Assembly: GCA_027039975.1 (NCBI GenBank)
Contig: JALWFE010000125.1
Coordinates: 1-64,000, forward strand
DNA length: 64,000 nt
DNA from: Flavobacteriales bacterium
GTDB lineage: Bacteria; Bacteroidota; Bacteroidia; Flavobacteriales; Flavobacteriaceae
Direction: 5' to 3'
In this document: positions 33,908 through 43,792 of the stretch, in pieces
Layout: each line of letters begins with the position of its first letter
Position numbering within the stretch: the stretch's first letter is position 1
Made by a program: the position numbers and the translations under genes
Notes under the pieces: generated by a model
Told to the model about the DNA's origin: nothing
The model's database searches: none
Seen by the model: only the letters and a program-made list of their open reading frames with translations

Positions 33908-34702
33908 ATGAAAAATCTTTTGCTTATTGTCGGGTTATCGGTATTGATAATTTCTTGTCGAGAGGATAATCAAAATGATAAAATAAGCATTTCAAAAAAC
34001 ACTCAGAATGAAATGGCAAAAATCGGTCAACAACAAGAAGGGAAAAAATTGTTTAAGCAATATTGCATGGCTTGTCATTTTATAAAGCCTGATCCTTCCA
34101 AAAGAGATCAGATGACGGCGCCCCCTATTATTCGTGTTGTTCAACACTACAAAGGAACGTATTCTGACAAAAACGACTTTGTAAAAGCTGTTGTTAATTG
34201 GGTAAACCAACCAAATCAAGATGCCGTACTGATGCCCGGTGCCGCACGTAAATTCGGATTAATGCCGCCTATGCCAATCGGACAAGAAAAATTAAAAAAA
34301 ATAGCCGATTATTTATATAATGCCGATTTTGGTAATTTTGGAAAAATGAAACACAAATCAAAAAGAGAATTACAATTAAATAAGGGTAAAAAATATTTAT
34401 TAGACAAAAGTGATATTGAACAAATTCATCAAGTTGTTTCATTACTTCGCAACACAGACATGCAAACTGTTTCGGACTATAAACAAGCCGGAAAAAAAGT
34501 TTTTGTTGGTGCCAGAAATATTTTACTCAATAAAAAATACGAAGGCAAAACCTTGAAACAAGTGCAATTGTTTTTTCACAATATCGAAGATGATATACAT
34601 CATTTAATGTCTGTTAAAAACAAAACTGAAGGAGAAAAATACAGAAAAATTGTCTTAAACAAAATGCTCAAATTTGATCGATTTTTTAGTTCGGAAAAAT
34701 AA
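33908..34702 (+). CDS. Cytochrome c domain lipoprotein
   Basis: A 264-residue lipoprotein: signal peptide with lipobox VLIISC and Cys17; a class I cytochrome c domain with haem motif CMACH (C53, C56, H57) and probable axial Met in GLMPPMP (about 117-121); then a Lys-rich helical C-terminal half (about 150-264) that I do not recognise. Likely a periplasm-facing electron carrier. The partner oxidase or reductase is not in the window. Confidence 0.88.
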   Translation: MKNLLLIVGLSVLIISCREDNQNDKISISKNTQNEMAKIGQQQEGKKLFKQYCMACHFIKPDPSKRDQMTAPPIIRVVQHYKGTYSDKNDFVKAVVNWVNQPNQDAVLMPGAARKFGLMPPMPIGQEKLKKIADYLYNADFGNFGKMKHKSKRELQLNKGKKYLLDKSDIEQIHQVVSLLRNTDMQTVSDYKQAGKKVFVGARNILLNKKYEGKTLKQVQLFFHNIEDDIHHLMSVKNKTEGEKYRKIVLNKMLKFDRFFSSEK

Positions 34703-34721
34703 TGCAGAGCACTCTTTTTCT

Positions 34722-35141
34722 CTAAAATTTATTGCGGTAAAATTTAAAAAAATTTACCAAAATTTCATTACGGATACGTCTAAACTCCGCCATAATCTCT
34801 TCATCCGTACCGGTAGCTTCGGCAGGATCTTCAAATCCGATATGTAAACGGTGTTTGACCTCCCCTGAAAAAAACGGACAGGTTTCTTTTGCTCCGTCAC
34901 AAACCGTTATGACATAATCGAAAGATTGATCTAAAAATTCAGATACATTTTTAGGCCGCTTGCCACTGATGTCAATATTCATTTCTTTCATCACGGCAAT
35001 AGCTTTTGGGTGTACTTTGCTACCAGGATTTGTGCCGGCGGAATACACTTCCAAATCTTTACCAAAAGCTTTTAAAAAACCTTCTGCCATTTGACTACGA
35101 CAAGAATTGCCGGTACACAAGATTAAAATTTTATATTTCAT
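34722..35141 (-). CDS. arsC: Thioredoxin-coupled arsenate reductase (low-molecular-weight phosphatase fold)
   Basis: A 139-residue protein with the P-loop CTGNSCRS (C9 to R15, CX5R) and the redox cysteines Cys81 and Cys88 in VCDGAKETCPF. These three cysteines sit one residue short of Cys10/Cys82/Cys89 of the Bacillus/Staphylococcus enzyme. It reduces arsenate to arsenite using thioredoxin. No arsenite pump or ArsR is adjacent; a CDF metal exporter is 30 bp upstream on the same strand. Confidence 0.92.
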   Translation of the reverse strand: MKYKILILCTGNSCRSQMAEGFLKAFGKDLEVYSAGTNPGSKVHPKAIAVMKEMNIDISGKRPKNVSEFLDQSFDYVITVCDGAKETCPFFSGEVKHRLHIGFEDPAEATGTDEEIMAEFRRIRNEILVNFFKFYRNKF

Positions 35142-35171
35142 AACAAAATCGTCAAAATAATCTTTTTGTCC

Positions 35172-36071
35172 TTAATTATTGACAATGACTTCTTTTTCAT
35201 CTTCCACCGAAAATTCGGGTTGGATAGTAACATGATGAATATCAAATTTCGATAAACATTCTTTGACTTGTTTTAAAATTTGTTCAAAATCCGATATTTT
35301 TACATCTTTTGATAAATCAATATGAGCCTCAAACATAATATCGTGTTCATCAATTTGCCAGATATGCACGTGATGCAAATTTTTGACACCTTTGATTTGA
35401 CAAACTTCTTTCACAATTTTTTGTAAATCAACTTGTTCAGGCGTAAATTGCATAATAATCCGCAGAGAACTTCTAAAAATCTCCCAACTGATTCTTATCA
35501 AATACAATCCGATAAAAACGGATAAAATCGAATCTATTTGATATATATGAAAAAAGTGCATTACAACCCCGCCTGCCAACACCGCAACGGATGTCATCAT
35601 ATCACCGAACAAATGCAAATATGCCGACCGCATATTCATATTATTGACAGCATCCTTTTCAATAAGCTTTACACTTAACGCATTGACAACAACACTCAAT
35701 AAAGCCAGGTAAATAACCGGCCTGCCTTTTATTTCAACCGGATTGATATATCTCTCAATAGCTTGATAAATAATGAAAACCGCCAAAACTATCAAAGTGA
35801 CCGAATTAACAAAAGCCGCCAAGATTTCACTACGTTTGTATCCGAAAGTATGTTTTTCGGTAGCGGCTTTCTTTGACAAGCGGTTGGCAGCATAAGAAAT
35901 GATTAAGGAAATAACATCCGAAAAATTGTGAACGGCATCCGAAATCAAAGACATACTACCGGATAAAAGTCCACCTATCAATTCCGCTAAACTGATACCC
36001 ACATTGAGCAAAATGACCCAAAACAGGTTTTTGCCGGTTACTTTGTGATGATTATGGTGTGTGTGTTTCAT
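35172..36071 (-). CDS. Cation diffusion facilitator (CzcD/ZitB-like metal exporter)
   Basis: A 299-residue protein: His-rich N-terminus (MKHTHHNHH), six membrane helices, metal-site motifs SDAVHNFSDV (helix II) and HLFGDMMTS (helix V), and a cytoplasmic domain (about 205-299) with KNLHHVHIWQID and HVTIQPEF. It exports Zn2+ or similar divalent ions by proton antiport. It lies just upstream of arsC and may be co-transcribed with it. Confidence 0.95.
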   Translation of the reverse strand: MKHTHHNHHKVTGKNLFWVILLNVGISLAELIGGLLSGSMSLISDAVHNFSDVISLIISYAANRLSKKAATEKHTFGYKRSEILAAFVNSVTLIVLAVFIIYQAIERYINPVEIKGRPVIYLALLSVVVNALSVKLIEKDAVNNMNMRSAYLHLFGDMMTSVAVLAGGVVMHFFHIYQIDSILSVFIGLYLIRISWEIFRSSLRIIMQFTPEQVDLQKIVKEVCQIKGVKNLHHVHIWQIDEHDIMFEAHIDLSKDVKISDFEQILKQVKECLSKFDIHHVTIQPEFSVEDEKEVIVNN

Positions 36072-36108
36072 AATATCAAAAACAATTACAAATGCAAATT
36101 GCTAAAAA

Positions 36109-36771
36109 TTAAGCAATCGCATTATCCACATCGCCCACGACCTTGTCAATTTCTTTTTGGTAAGCGGGTTTTTGTTTTTTGCCGAAAATTTTTTTATTAA
36201 ACAAAATCAAAATGGCAACACCTATGGTTATGGCACTGTCGGCAAGATTAAAGACCGGTTCAAAAAAGGTAAATTGCTTGCCGCCAATCAAAGGAAACCA
36301 CTGCGGGATATGCACATCAAAAAGCGGAAAATAAAACATATCGACCACCCGCCCTTGAAACCAAGGGGCATAACCGCCGTTTTCGGGCAAAAATTCCGCT
36401 ACATGGTGAAAACTGTCAGAAAACAAACGTCCGTAAAAAACAGAATCCAAAATATTACCGACAGCACCGGCAAAAATCATACTGATAGCAACAATTAATA
36501 AAGGGGATTCTTTCTTTTTTATGCTAGTATAAAGCCAATAAAAAATTCCTGTTATGGCAATCAGACGAAAAGCCGTCAAAAATAATTTTCCTGCCTTACC
36601 ACCAAATTCGGTTCCGAAAGCCATACCGTTATTTTCGACAAAATAAATCTTAAACCAATCAAAAACAGTAACGGACTCTCCAAGAAGAAAATGAGTTTTG
36701 ACATAAATTTTAATCGCTTGGTCCAAAAACACAATGACCAAAACCAGCCACAAGGATTTTTTAAGACTCAT
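36109..36771 (-). CDS. lspA: Lipoprotein signal peptidase (signal peptidase II)
   Basis: A 220-residue inner-membrane aspartyl protease that cleaves prolipoproteins. Four helices and the conserved blocks VENNGMAFG, AGAVGNILDSVFYGRLFSD (catalytic Asp) and FNLADSAITIG (second Asp). It is longer than E. coli LspA because of an insert around FFPLFDVHIPQWFPLIGG-like text, which is usual in Bacteroidota. The start overlaps the DksA-like stop by 4 bp. It would process the several lipoproteins encoded here. Confidence 0.96.
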   Translation of the reverse strand: MSLKKSLWLVLVIVFLDQAIKIYVKTHFLLGESVTVFDWFKIYFVENNGMAFGTEFGGKAGKLFLTAFRLIAITGIFYWLYTSIKKKESPLLIVAISMIFAGAVGNILDSVFYGRLFSDSFHHVAEFLPENGGYAPWFQGRVVDMFYFPLFDVHIPQWFPLIGGKQFTFFEPVFNLADSAITIGVAILILFNKKIFGKKQKPAYQKEIDKVVGDVDNAIA

Positions 36772-37154
36772 AATTTTTTTCTTCCGCGATTTTTTTTGGC
36801 TTCAATACTCAAAGTCGCATGCGGAACCGCTCTCAAACGTTCTTTACTTATCAGTTTACCGGTCTCGCGACAAATTCCGTAAGTTTTATTTTCAATCCGA
36901 ATCAAAGCATTTTCCAAATCCCGCACAAAACGTTCCAATCGTCCTATCAGTCTTAAATTAGACTCTCTCGAATAAGTAGTAGCGCTGTCCTCAAATGTCA
37001 CTATTTTGGTCTGGGTCATATCGTGATTGTCCAATAAAGAACGCAGGATTTTAATATCTTTCTTGGCTTGAGCTATTTTTTGATTGATTAATTCTTTAAA
37101 CTCTTGTAATTCTTCGTCGGAATATCTTTTTTTTTCTTTTTTTTCTTCACCCAT
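36768..37154 (-). CDS. DksA/TraR-family protein with a degenerate zinc finger
   Basis: A 128-residue protein: a charged N-terminus, a coiled-coil (about 20-85), and a C-terminal DksA-type finger region YGICRETGKLISKERL...AVPHATLSIEAK. Only one of the four zinc-binding Cys remains. Family knowledge: this Cys-poor form is usual in Bacteroidota and is typically found next to lspA, as here, with a 4-bp overlap. It could act on RNA polymerase as DksA does, but that is inference. Confidence 0.9.
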   Translation of the reverse strand: MGEEKKEKKRYSDEELQEFKELINQKIAQAKKDIKILRSLLDNHDMTQTKIVTFEDSATTYSRESNLRLIGRLERFVRDLENALIRIENKTYGICRETGKLISKERLRAVPHATLSIEAKKNRGRKKL

Positions 37155-37260
37155 AATTCAAATTTTTAAATGATTAAAGTTAATAAAAAAACAAATATGT
37201 TTGCACTCATTAACTATTATTTTGACCTTTTATTGTAACCGTTAAAAAAATTATTTGATA

Positions 37261-38736
37261 CTAATAAGCTTTGGCAAACAATACTCGTTGTTTGGAAGGT
37301 TTTCCGGACAATATATCGACACCTTCTTCCAGTTTGTTATCCAAAGGAATACAACGGATAGTAGCTTTGGTCAATTCTTTGATTTTTTCTTCCGTTTCCG
37401 GTGTACCGTCCCAATGCGCCGACACAAAACCGCCTTTGGTTTCCAAAACTTCTTTAAATTCGTCAAAACTGTTTACCTCGGTAATATGGTCATTACGGAA
37501 ATCTTCGGCTTTTTTAAAGAGATTTTGTTGGATATCGTTCAATAAATTTTCAATATAAGTATCGATACCGTCAATTGAAACGGTTTCTTTGGTTAATGTA
37601 TCCCGGCGGGCTACTTCCACGGTATTGTTCTCCAAATCACGCGGTCCGATAGCCAAGCGTACCGGTACACCTTTAAGTTCGTATTCGTTAAATTTCCAAC
37701 CCGGTTTGTAATTATCGCTGTCATCATATTTGACACTGATACTCTTAGCTTTGAGTTTACGGGTTATTTCATCAACTTTTGCCGTAATCTCTTTCAATTG
37801 CTCCGTTTTCCGGTAAATAGGTATGATAACCACTTGAACCGGTGCCAATTTGGGTGGCAAAACCAACCCGTTATCATCGGAATGAGTCATAATCAAAGCA
37901 CCCATCAAACGGGTGGACACCCCCCAAGACGTAGCCCAAACGTATTCGAGCTTGCCTTCTTTAGATAAAAATTTGACATCAAAAGCTTTGGCAAAATTTT
38001 GTCCTAAAAAGTGCGAAGTTCCCGATTGCAACGCTTTACCGTCTTGCATCAATGCCTCAATCGTATAAGTTTCCTCAGCTCCGGCAAATCGTTCAGATTC
38101 GGTTTTAACGCCTTTGATAACCGGCATTGCCATAAAATTTTGAGCAAAATCGGCATATACATTAATCATTTGTTCGGCTTCGGCAATAGCCTCTTCACGG
38201 GTTTCATGAGCCGTATGGCCTTCTTGCCACAAAAATTCGGCCGTACGCAAAAACAAACGGGTACGCATCTCCCAACGCATCACATTAGCCCATTGGTTAA
38301 CCAATATGGGTAAATCGCGGTACGATTGAATCCAACGCCGGTAAGTATCCCAAATAATAGTTTCGGAAGTAGGACGTATAATCAATTCTTCTTCCAATTT
38401 TGCCGCAGGGTCCACTTCAATATCTTTACCATCCGGCGTTGTCCGTAAACGATAATGCGTAACCACTGCCGCTTCTTTGGCAAATCCATCGACGTGTTTG
38501 GCTTCTTTGCTAAAATACGATTTGGGTATCAAAAGCGGAAAATAAGCATTTTGATGTCCGGTTTCCTTAAACATTTTATCGAGTTGGGACTGCATTTTTT
38601 CCCAGATAGCGTATCCATAAGGTTTGATAACCATCATACCACGAACTCCGGAATTTTCGGCCAATCCCGCTCTGACCACCAATTCGTTATACCATTTGGA
38701 ATAATCTTCACTGCGTTTTGTCAGTTTTTTGCTCAT
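37261..38736 (-). CDS. proS: Prolyl-tRNA synthetase (archaeal/eukaryotic-like type)
   Basis: A 491-residue class II synthetase without the editing insert. Motif 1/2 region [21 protein letters not shown], motif 2 [14 protein letters not shown] and [27 protein letters not shown], and motif 3 [16 protein letters not shown]. The anticodon-binding domain ends in [10 protein letters not shown], with the C-terminal Tyr typical of this type. The promoter is at 38804-38811. Confidence 0.97.
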   Translation of the reverse strand: MSKKLTKRSEDYSKWYNELVVRAGLAENSGVRGMMVIKPYGYAIWEKMQSQLDKMFKETGHQNAYFPLLIPKSYFSKEAKHVDGFAKEAAVVTHYRLRTTPDGKDIEVDPAAKLEEELIIRPTSETIIWDTYRRWIQSYRDLPILVNQWANVMRWEMRTRLFLRTAEFLWQEGHTAHETREEAIAEAEQMINVYADFAQNFMAMPVIKGVKTESERFAGAEETYTIEALMQDGKALQSGTSHFLGQNFAKAFDVKFLSKEGKLEYVWATSWGVSTRLMGALIMTHSDDNGLVLPPKLAPVQVVIIPIYRKTEQLKEITAKVDEITRKLKAKSISVKYDDSDNYKPGWKFNEYELKGVPVRLAIGPRDLENNTVEVARRDTLTKETVSIDGIDTYIENLLNDIQQNLFKKAEDFRNDHITEVNSFDEFKEVLETKGGFVSAHWDGTPETEEKIKELTKATIRCIPLDNKLEEGVDILSGKPSKQRVLFAKAY

Positions 38737-38803
38737 TGTAAAATTTTTGGTATAATTGTTGTATGAAATTTTAAAAAAACGGCTTTGCCGGCAAATTATT
38801 TTG

Positions 38804-38811
38804 CAAAGCTA
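38804..38811 (-). promoter_or_regulatory. -7 element TAGCTTTG of proS
   Basis: A perfect minus-strand TAnnTTTG match about 68 bp upstream of the proS start, giving a leader of about 60 nt. Confidence 0.6.
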
Positions 38812-38849
38812 ATTATTTTTATTAAATTTATCTCTAAAAATTTTGTTTT

Positions 38850-40256
38850 ATGAAATCAACTACTTTTTTCCACCACTTATACACCGGACTTTTGATACCG
38901 GCCTTGATATTATTCCTGTCTTCTTGTGACAGCTATTATAATGTTTCAGCCTCCGACGGTATTTATGACGATGATACTTCCGGTTATACATCAAGTAACA
39001 AACAACCCGAAAAAATTATCGTTGAAAAAAAGACCGTTATAGTCAAAGAAAAAAATAATAATAAAAAATCTTCGGATGCAAATGATTTTTATGAAGAATA
39101 TTTTAAAAATAAAGCCCGTTTATATGAAGAAATTACCGAAGATGATATTGTAACCGGTGATGATGATTATTATTACGACGATAATGATAACGGTAATAAT
39201 AATTATTATGATGACAATGACGATTATCATGTAACTAAAAAAGAAGTTTACATTCACAATTATTACTACTACGACCCATTCTATTATGGTCCTTGGTATT
39301 ACCGTCCTTATCATTTTCACTATCGTCCTTATTGGACAGGCTTTCATATTTACATAGGTACCGGCGTATTCTGCAATTACGATTACTGGTGGTATGATCC
39401 TTATTATTATGACCCTTATGTATATTGGGGTTATTATCCGAGTTATTACAGCTATTATTACGGTGGTTACGGTTATTATAACAATTACTATTACGGACCT
39501 GTTTACAACAATTACTATTTCCGTCACAGACGCCGTGCTTTTGTAAGGGGCAGACGAAATTATTACAGACATTACGTCCGTAGCAACGATTTGGCTTCTA
39601 ATCGCAGTTATACCAACGGAAGAAGAGGAAGAAGCGGACAAAATTTATCTTCCGGGCGCACAACCCGTCCGGCAAACACAGGAAGAGCTGACAGAAGCGG
39701 TGGTAACAATCACATTAGCAGGGATAACCACAATAATGGCAGAGTAGAAAGAGGAACAGGTGGTAATCATTTTTCAAACGGCAGAAACAACCGCAATGAC
39801 AGAAACCATTACATCAGCAGGGATAACAGAACCGGCAGAGATACCAACTTAGAACGAGGAAGAGGAACTAATACGGAAAGTATCAGCAGGGATAATAGCA
39901 ATTACAACCGTCCTGCCCGTGATGTCAGAACTGAAAGAAAAACACGATCATATCGCTCACGTACCTATCGTTCAAACCGTTCAAGCCACAATACAAGCAA
40001 ACGGCAGCGTTCAAACCGGTCATCATCATCCAAAAGCCGGTCTTACCGAAATTCATCACGAGGCAAATCCTTCCGTTTATTATCAAGCGGAAACACAAGC
40101 TCACGTAGAAGTTACAGCAGTTCCGGAAGCCGGTCACACTCTTCTTATTCCCGGTCTTCAAGAAATTATTCTTCCGGTAGGTCTTATTCATCCGGGAGAA
40201 GCTATTCCGGTAGTTCATCGAGTCATAGATCGTCATATTCGGGAAGAAGACACTAA
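38850..40256 (+). CDS. Lipoprotein of unknown function with Tyr-rich and Ser/Arg-rich low-complexity regions
   Basis: A 468-residue lipoprotein (lipobox LFLSSC, Cys26). It has four zones: a charged linker (27-95); an Asp/Asn/Tyr acidic stretch (about 97-128); a Tyr/Pro/Trp/Gly-rich block (about 133-220, with repeated YYY, YDP and YYG); and a basic Arg/Ser/Gly/Asn tail (about 225-468) with an SRDN repeat and many RS/SS runs. I recognise no catalytic motif. Tyr-rich followed by Arg/Ser-rich composition suggests a structural or matrix-interacting protein. It sits between proS and an OmpP1 gene. Confidence 0.7.
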   Translation: MKSTTFFHHLYTGLLIPALILFLSSCDSYYNVSASDGIYDDDTSGYTSSNKQPEKIIVEKKTVIVKEKNNNKKSSDANDFYEEYFKNKARLYEEITEDDIVTGDDDYYYDDNDNGNNNYYDDNDDYHVTKKEVYIHNYYYYDPFYYGPWYYRPYHFHYRPYWTGFHIYIGTGVFCNYDYWWYDPYYYDPYVYWGYYPSYYSYYYGGYGYYNNYYYGPVYNNYYFRHRRRAFVRGRRNYYRHYVRSNDLASNRSYTNGRRGRSGQNLSSGRTTRPANTGRADRSGGNNHISRDNHNNGRVERGTGGNHFSNGRNNRNDRNHYISRDNRTGRDTNLERGRGTNTESISRDNSNYNRPARDVRTERKTRSYRSRTYRSNRSSHNTSKRQRSNRSSSSKSRSYRNSSRGKSFRLLSSGNTSSRRSYSSSGSRSHSSYSRSSRNYSSGRSYSSGRSYSGSSSSHRSSYSGRRH

Positions 40257-40350
40257 TATTTTCTGCTCGATCTTTCACAACGCCCGCAAGGGCATTTATT
40301 GAAACCGGACGTTAAAAAAATTTATCATTCAATCTTTAAATTTTCAACGT

Positions 40351-41880
40351 ATGAAACAAATATTTTTTTCCATATTACTTTTATCCCTTTCATTTTCACT
40401 AAATGCTCAATCTTTTGAGGATGCTTGGCGTTATAATCAAGATAATATGACAGGAAGCGCCCGCTTTACGGCTATGTCCGGTGCGTTCAGTTCCTTAGGT
40501 GGTGATTTGAGTGCTGTCACCTTAAATCCGGCAGGAGCCACTACTTTTACCACCAACAGAATAAGCGGTACCTTCTCATTATTTTACAATACAGCTAACA
40601 AAGCCAATTATTTTGACCAATACAAACATGCTAATTATACTTCCGTTGACGACAGATTTTTAGGTATTGACCAATTCGGTGCAGTTTGGGTTTTCAAATC
40701 CGATGTCAGTGATTGGAACAAAATAGCTTTTAGCTTCAACTACAATAAAGATGCGGAATACGGCAATGATGTAAAAATTTCAGGCATCAACCAAGCCGGT
40801 CACTCAGCTACTACATACTTTGTTGAAAATGCCAATGGCATACCTTTAAAAGATTTGGAAATAGTGGACAACTATGATTCCGATTATCAGTGGCTTGGCG
40901 AAAATTATGATTTCGGGGCACAACAAGCCTATTTAGCTTATCAAACTTATGTTATCAATCCCGTCGATCCGTCTGACGATAATAATAACCAATATGTAGC
41001 CAATGCCTTATATGATAAAGTAAGACATCTGAACAAAATTACCGGTGCCGGTAGTAAATCCCATTATGATATTTCAATTGCCGGTACTTATCAAAACAAA
41101 TTACAATTAGGTTTTGGATTTACAGGATACAGCATCGATTATGTCGAACGTAACATTATAGAAGAAGACAATTATGATGCTACCTCAGATTTGCAATATT
41201 TAAAATTACAAAATACTTTACGGGTCGAAGGTTCCGGTTTCGGTATCAAAATGGGTGTTATCTATAAAGTGTCCCCCGGATTTAGATTAAGTTTGGCATA
41301 CCACTCCCCGGAATGGTTGGAAATCAATGAGTATATGAAACAAGCCATTCACACCGAAATGGGAAATGGCGATGTGTTTGACATCAAACCTGATGTTGAA
41401 AACGCATTTGCACCTTATAAAATCATCACACCTTCAAAATTTATTGCCGGTGGTTCTGCCGTGATTAAGAAAAAAGTGGTTTTATCAGTCGATTATACTT
41501 TTCAAAATGCCGCCAATTTACATTTTAAAGAAAAAAATGCCGATGCCGACAGTGATTATTTCGACAATTTGAATGATGAAATCGAAAATACCATGAAAGC
41601 GGTACATAAATTAAATGCCGGAGCAGAAATAAAATTAGACAAATTGTTTTTACGCGGCGGTGGTTTTATAGCTTCATCACCTTATAAAGACAACAATGAT
41701 TTGTATGCATATCAAGGTTATTCCGCCGGAGCAGGTTACAATTTCGGTACTTTCAGTTTAGACTTTGCTTATATGCACCGGGAAGGACAGATTTCAAAAA
41801 ATATTTTAACCTTACCCGACAACGCTACTGTAACCGGCTCGTTTAACAAATATTTAATTGGTATTCGTTACAATTTCTAA
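40351..41880 (+). CDS. OmpP1/FadL-family outer membrane transport protein
   Basis: A 509-residue barrel protein: signal peptide (1-19, ending LNAQ), the OmpP1/FadL opening SFEDAWRYNQDNMTGSARF / TAMSGAFSSLGGDLSAVTLNPAG (the NPAG element is diagnostic), and a C-terminal strand ending KYLIGIRYNF. FadL channels take up hydrophobic molecules such as fatty acids; the substrate here is unknown. In Bacteroidota it is usually next to proS, as here with one gene between. The hypothetical gene at 41895 follows 14 bp later. Confidence 0.92.
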   Translation: MKQIFFSILLLSLSFSLNAQSFEDAWRYNQDNMTGSARFTAMSGAFSSLGGDLSAVTLNPAGATTFTTNRISGTFSLFYNTANKANYFDQYKHANYTSVDDRFLGIDQFGAVWVFKSDVSDWNKIAFSFNYNKDAEYGNDVKISGINQAGHSATTYFVENANGIPLKDLEIVDNYDSDYQWLGENYDFGAQQAYLAYQTYVINPVDPSDDNNNQYVANALYDKVRHLNKITGAGSKSHYDISIAGTYQNKLQLGFGFTGYSIDYVERNIIEEDNYDATSDLQYLKLQNTLRVEGSGFGIKMGVIYKVSPGFRLSLAYHSPEWLEINEYMKQAIHTEMGNGDVFDIKPDVENAFAPYKIITPSKFIAGGSAVIKKKVVLSVDYTFQNAANLHFKEKNADADSDYFDNLNDEIENTMKAVHKLNAGAEIKLDKLFLRGGGFIASSPYKDNNDLYAYQGYSAGAGYNFGTFSLDFAYMHREGQISKNILTLPDNATVTGSFNKYLIGIRYNF

Positions 41881-41894
41881 CAAACTAATTTTCA

Positions 41895-42692
41895 ATGAAA
41901 CAATTATTTCTGCTTTTTACCATATTTACATATTTTCTTGATTTTTCACAAGAAGCCTTGCCTCTAGGTGTGCATTCGATGGTCAGTATGTATCAAGATG
42001 AACTGACTAAAAAATTCGGTCAAGACAATATCATTATAGACGACAATTTGCACATAAAAAATTATGCCGGTTCTCCCCTGTTACTGGCGAAATGGTCCAA
42101 AGCGGAAGCCTTATTTAACGATGGTAAATACTACAAAATTCCAAATACCAATTACGATGCTTTGGATGATATATTTGTAATTTACTTAAAAAATTATAAT
42201 GATGAATTTAACAATATCGCATCCAAAGACTTTCCGTTGGTTGCTCTTGCAAGTGACAATTTGATTGCCATAGCTTTGACTAATGACGAAGATGGAACAC
42301 TGCGTTTTGTACAAGTATCACCCGGACGTTTTATCAGTCGGCCCAAAACCAAATTTTTTCAATATTTTACAATCAAGCCGAAAGATGCACTGGTATTAAA
42401 AAGTGTTTATAAAAAAGTCAAGAACAATCACCTGAAAGACTTGCCTTATTCCGATAGCCCCGAAGCTTTTGAATTTAAAACTTTCAGCACATACTACATT
42501 AAAAATAAAAATAAAATTTTTGTACCCTTGCACCTACTAGGCAAAAAAGCCGTCTTAAAAGCCATCGGGGATTCTGCTGCCATAAAAGTTCTAAAAAAGT
42601 ATATCAAAACACATCATTTGAAGATGACAAAACCGGAAAATGTTCAAAAATTATTGGAATATTATTTTGAAGAAGTAAGAAAATCCAATTAA
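41895..42692 (+). CDS. Exported protein of unknown function
   Basis: A 265-residue protein with a signal peptide (1-19, ending DFSQE), then alternating short strands and helices (KWSKAEALFNDGKYYKIP, DDIFVIYLKNYNDEF, PLVALASDNLIAIALTNDEDG). The C-terminal third is helical and Lys-rich, ending LLEYYFEEVRKSN. I cannot assign a family. It is 14 bp downstream of the FadL-like gene and probably in its operon. Its stop overlaps the convergent pdxA stop by 4 bp. Confidence 0.7.
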   Translation: MKQLFLLFTIFTYFLDFSQEALPLGVHSMVSMYQDELTKKFGQDNIIIDDNLHIKNYAGSPLLLAKWSKAEALFNDGKYYKIPNTNYDALDDIFVIYLKNYNDEFNNIASKDFPLVALASDNLIAIALTNDEDGTLRFVQVSPGRFISRPKTKFFQYFTIKPKDALVLKSVYKKVKNNHLKDLPYSDSPEAFEFKTFSTYYIKNKNKIFVPLHLLGKKAVLKAIGDSAAIKVLKKYIKTHHLKMTKPENVQKLLEYYFEEVRKSN

Positions 42693-43753
42693 CCTTTGTT
42701 TTTATCTTTTCCCGTATCTTGTTTTTCCAAAACATTTTCCGTCAATTCGTTATATTCTTTCCGTTTACGAAAAATATCGACAGCTTTAAAAACCGCTTCC
42801 CTGAATGAGCCGGGGTCAGCCAGATTTTTACCGGCAATTTCATAAGCCGTACCGTGGTCGGGTGAAGTGCGGACTTTATCCAATCCTGCGGTAAAATTAA
42901 CGCCCTTTCCGAAACTCAAAGTTTTGAACGGAATAAGACCTTGGTCATGATACATTGCCAATACGGCATCAAATTTTTTATAATTTTCACTACCGAAAAA
43001 ACTATCGGCGGCATACGGCCCGAAGACCATATAACCGGCTTTTTTCAGTTTGATAATAGCCGGACGTATAATTTCGTTTTCTTCTGTACCCAACAAACCG
43101 CCGTCTCCACTATGTGGATTTAAGCCCAACACGGCAATTAAAGGTTTATCGACACCAAAATCCTGCCTCAAACTATGGTGCATTATCTTGATTTTATCTA
43201 TAATTTTCTCTTGTGTAATTTGTTGTGCTACATATTTCAAAGGCAAATGTCCGGTTACTAGCCCGACTTTTAAATCTTCCGAAATCATAAACATCAAGGC
43301 TTTGCCTTCCAGTTCCTTAGCCAAATAATCGGTATGTCCGGGAAAATCAAAATAATCACTTTGAATAGTTTCTTTGTTAAAAGGTGCCGTCACCAATACA
43401 TCTATTTCTCCTTGTTTTAAAGCTTCAACCGCTTTTACAAACGATTCCACTGCATAACGTCCTATCTCTTCCGAGGGTTTACCGGGTGTCATCGGAACCG
43501 GATCCCGCCACAAATTCATTACATTCAATTTGTTCGGAAAAGCTTGCTGAACCTGTCTTATACCATGTAAATCTATTTTTAAATTTAACATTTTTTTCTG
43601 GTAAGAAAGTGCCTTTGTTGATGCAAATACAACTGGCGTACAAAATTCAAACATTCTATTGTCTTGAAATGTCTTCAATATCACTTCTGCTCCTATTCCG
43701 TTCAAATCACCGACACTAATACCGACTTTTATTTTATTTTTTTTGTTTTTCAT
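42689..43753 (-). CDS. pdxA: 4-hydroxythreonine-4-phosphate dehydrogenase
   Basis: Part of de novo pyridoxal phosphate synthesis (DXP-dependent branch): NAD-dependent oxidation of 4-phosphohydroxy-L-threonine. A 354-residue protein with GDLNGIGAEV, APFNKETIQ, FPGHTDYLA (metal/substrate His), GLNPHSGDGGLLGTEE and AMYHDQGLIPFKTLSF. The C-terminal Lys-rich extension (KKNKG-like) is not conserved. The promoter is at 43778-43785. Confidence 0.96.
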   Translation of the reverse strand: MKNKKNKIKVGISVGDLNGIGAEVILKTFQDNRMFEFCTPVVFASTKALSYQKKMLNLKIDLHGIRQVQQAFPNKLNVMNLWRDPVPMTPGKPSEEIGRYAVESFVKAVEALKQGEIDVLVTAPFNKETIQSDYFDFPGHTDYLAKELEGKALMFMISEDLKVGLVTGHLPLKYVAQQITQEKIIDKIKIMHHSLRQDFGVDKPLIAVLGLNPHSGDGGLLGTEENEIIRPAIIKLKKAGYMVFGPYAADSFFGSENYKKFDAVLAMYHDQGLIPFKTLSFGKGVNFTAGLDKVRTSPDHGTAYEIAGKNLADPGSFREAVFKAVDIFRKRKEYNELTENVLEKQDTGKDKNKG

Positions 43754-43777
43754 ACCTCAAAATTATCTAATTGCATA

Positions 43778-43785
43778 CAAAAGTA
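43778..43785 (-). promoter_or_regulatory. -7 element TACTTTTG of pdxA
   Basis: A perfect minus-strand TAnnTTTG match 24 bp upstream of the pdxA ATG. A TTGAAAG repeat begins immediately upstream of it. Confidence 0.7.
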
Positions 43786-43792
43786 GTAAAAT

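Noticed and set aside
39120-39641. Minus-strand ORF of 173 residues
   Set aside because: It is antisense to the Tyr/Asn-rich part of the lipoprotein at 38850-40256; low-complexity sequence on one strand leaves the opposite frame open. The peptide is Ile/Val-rich with no recognisable features.
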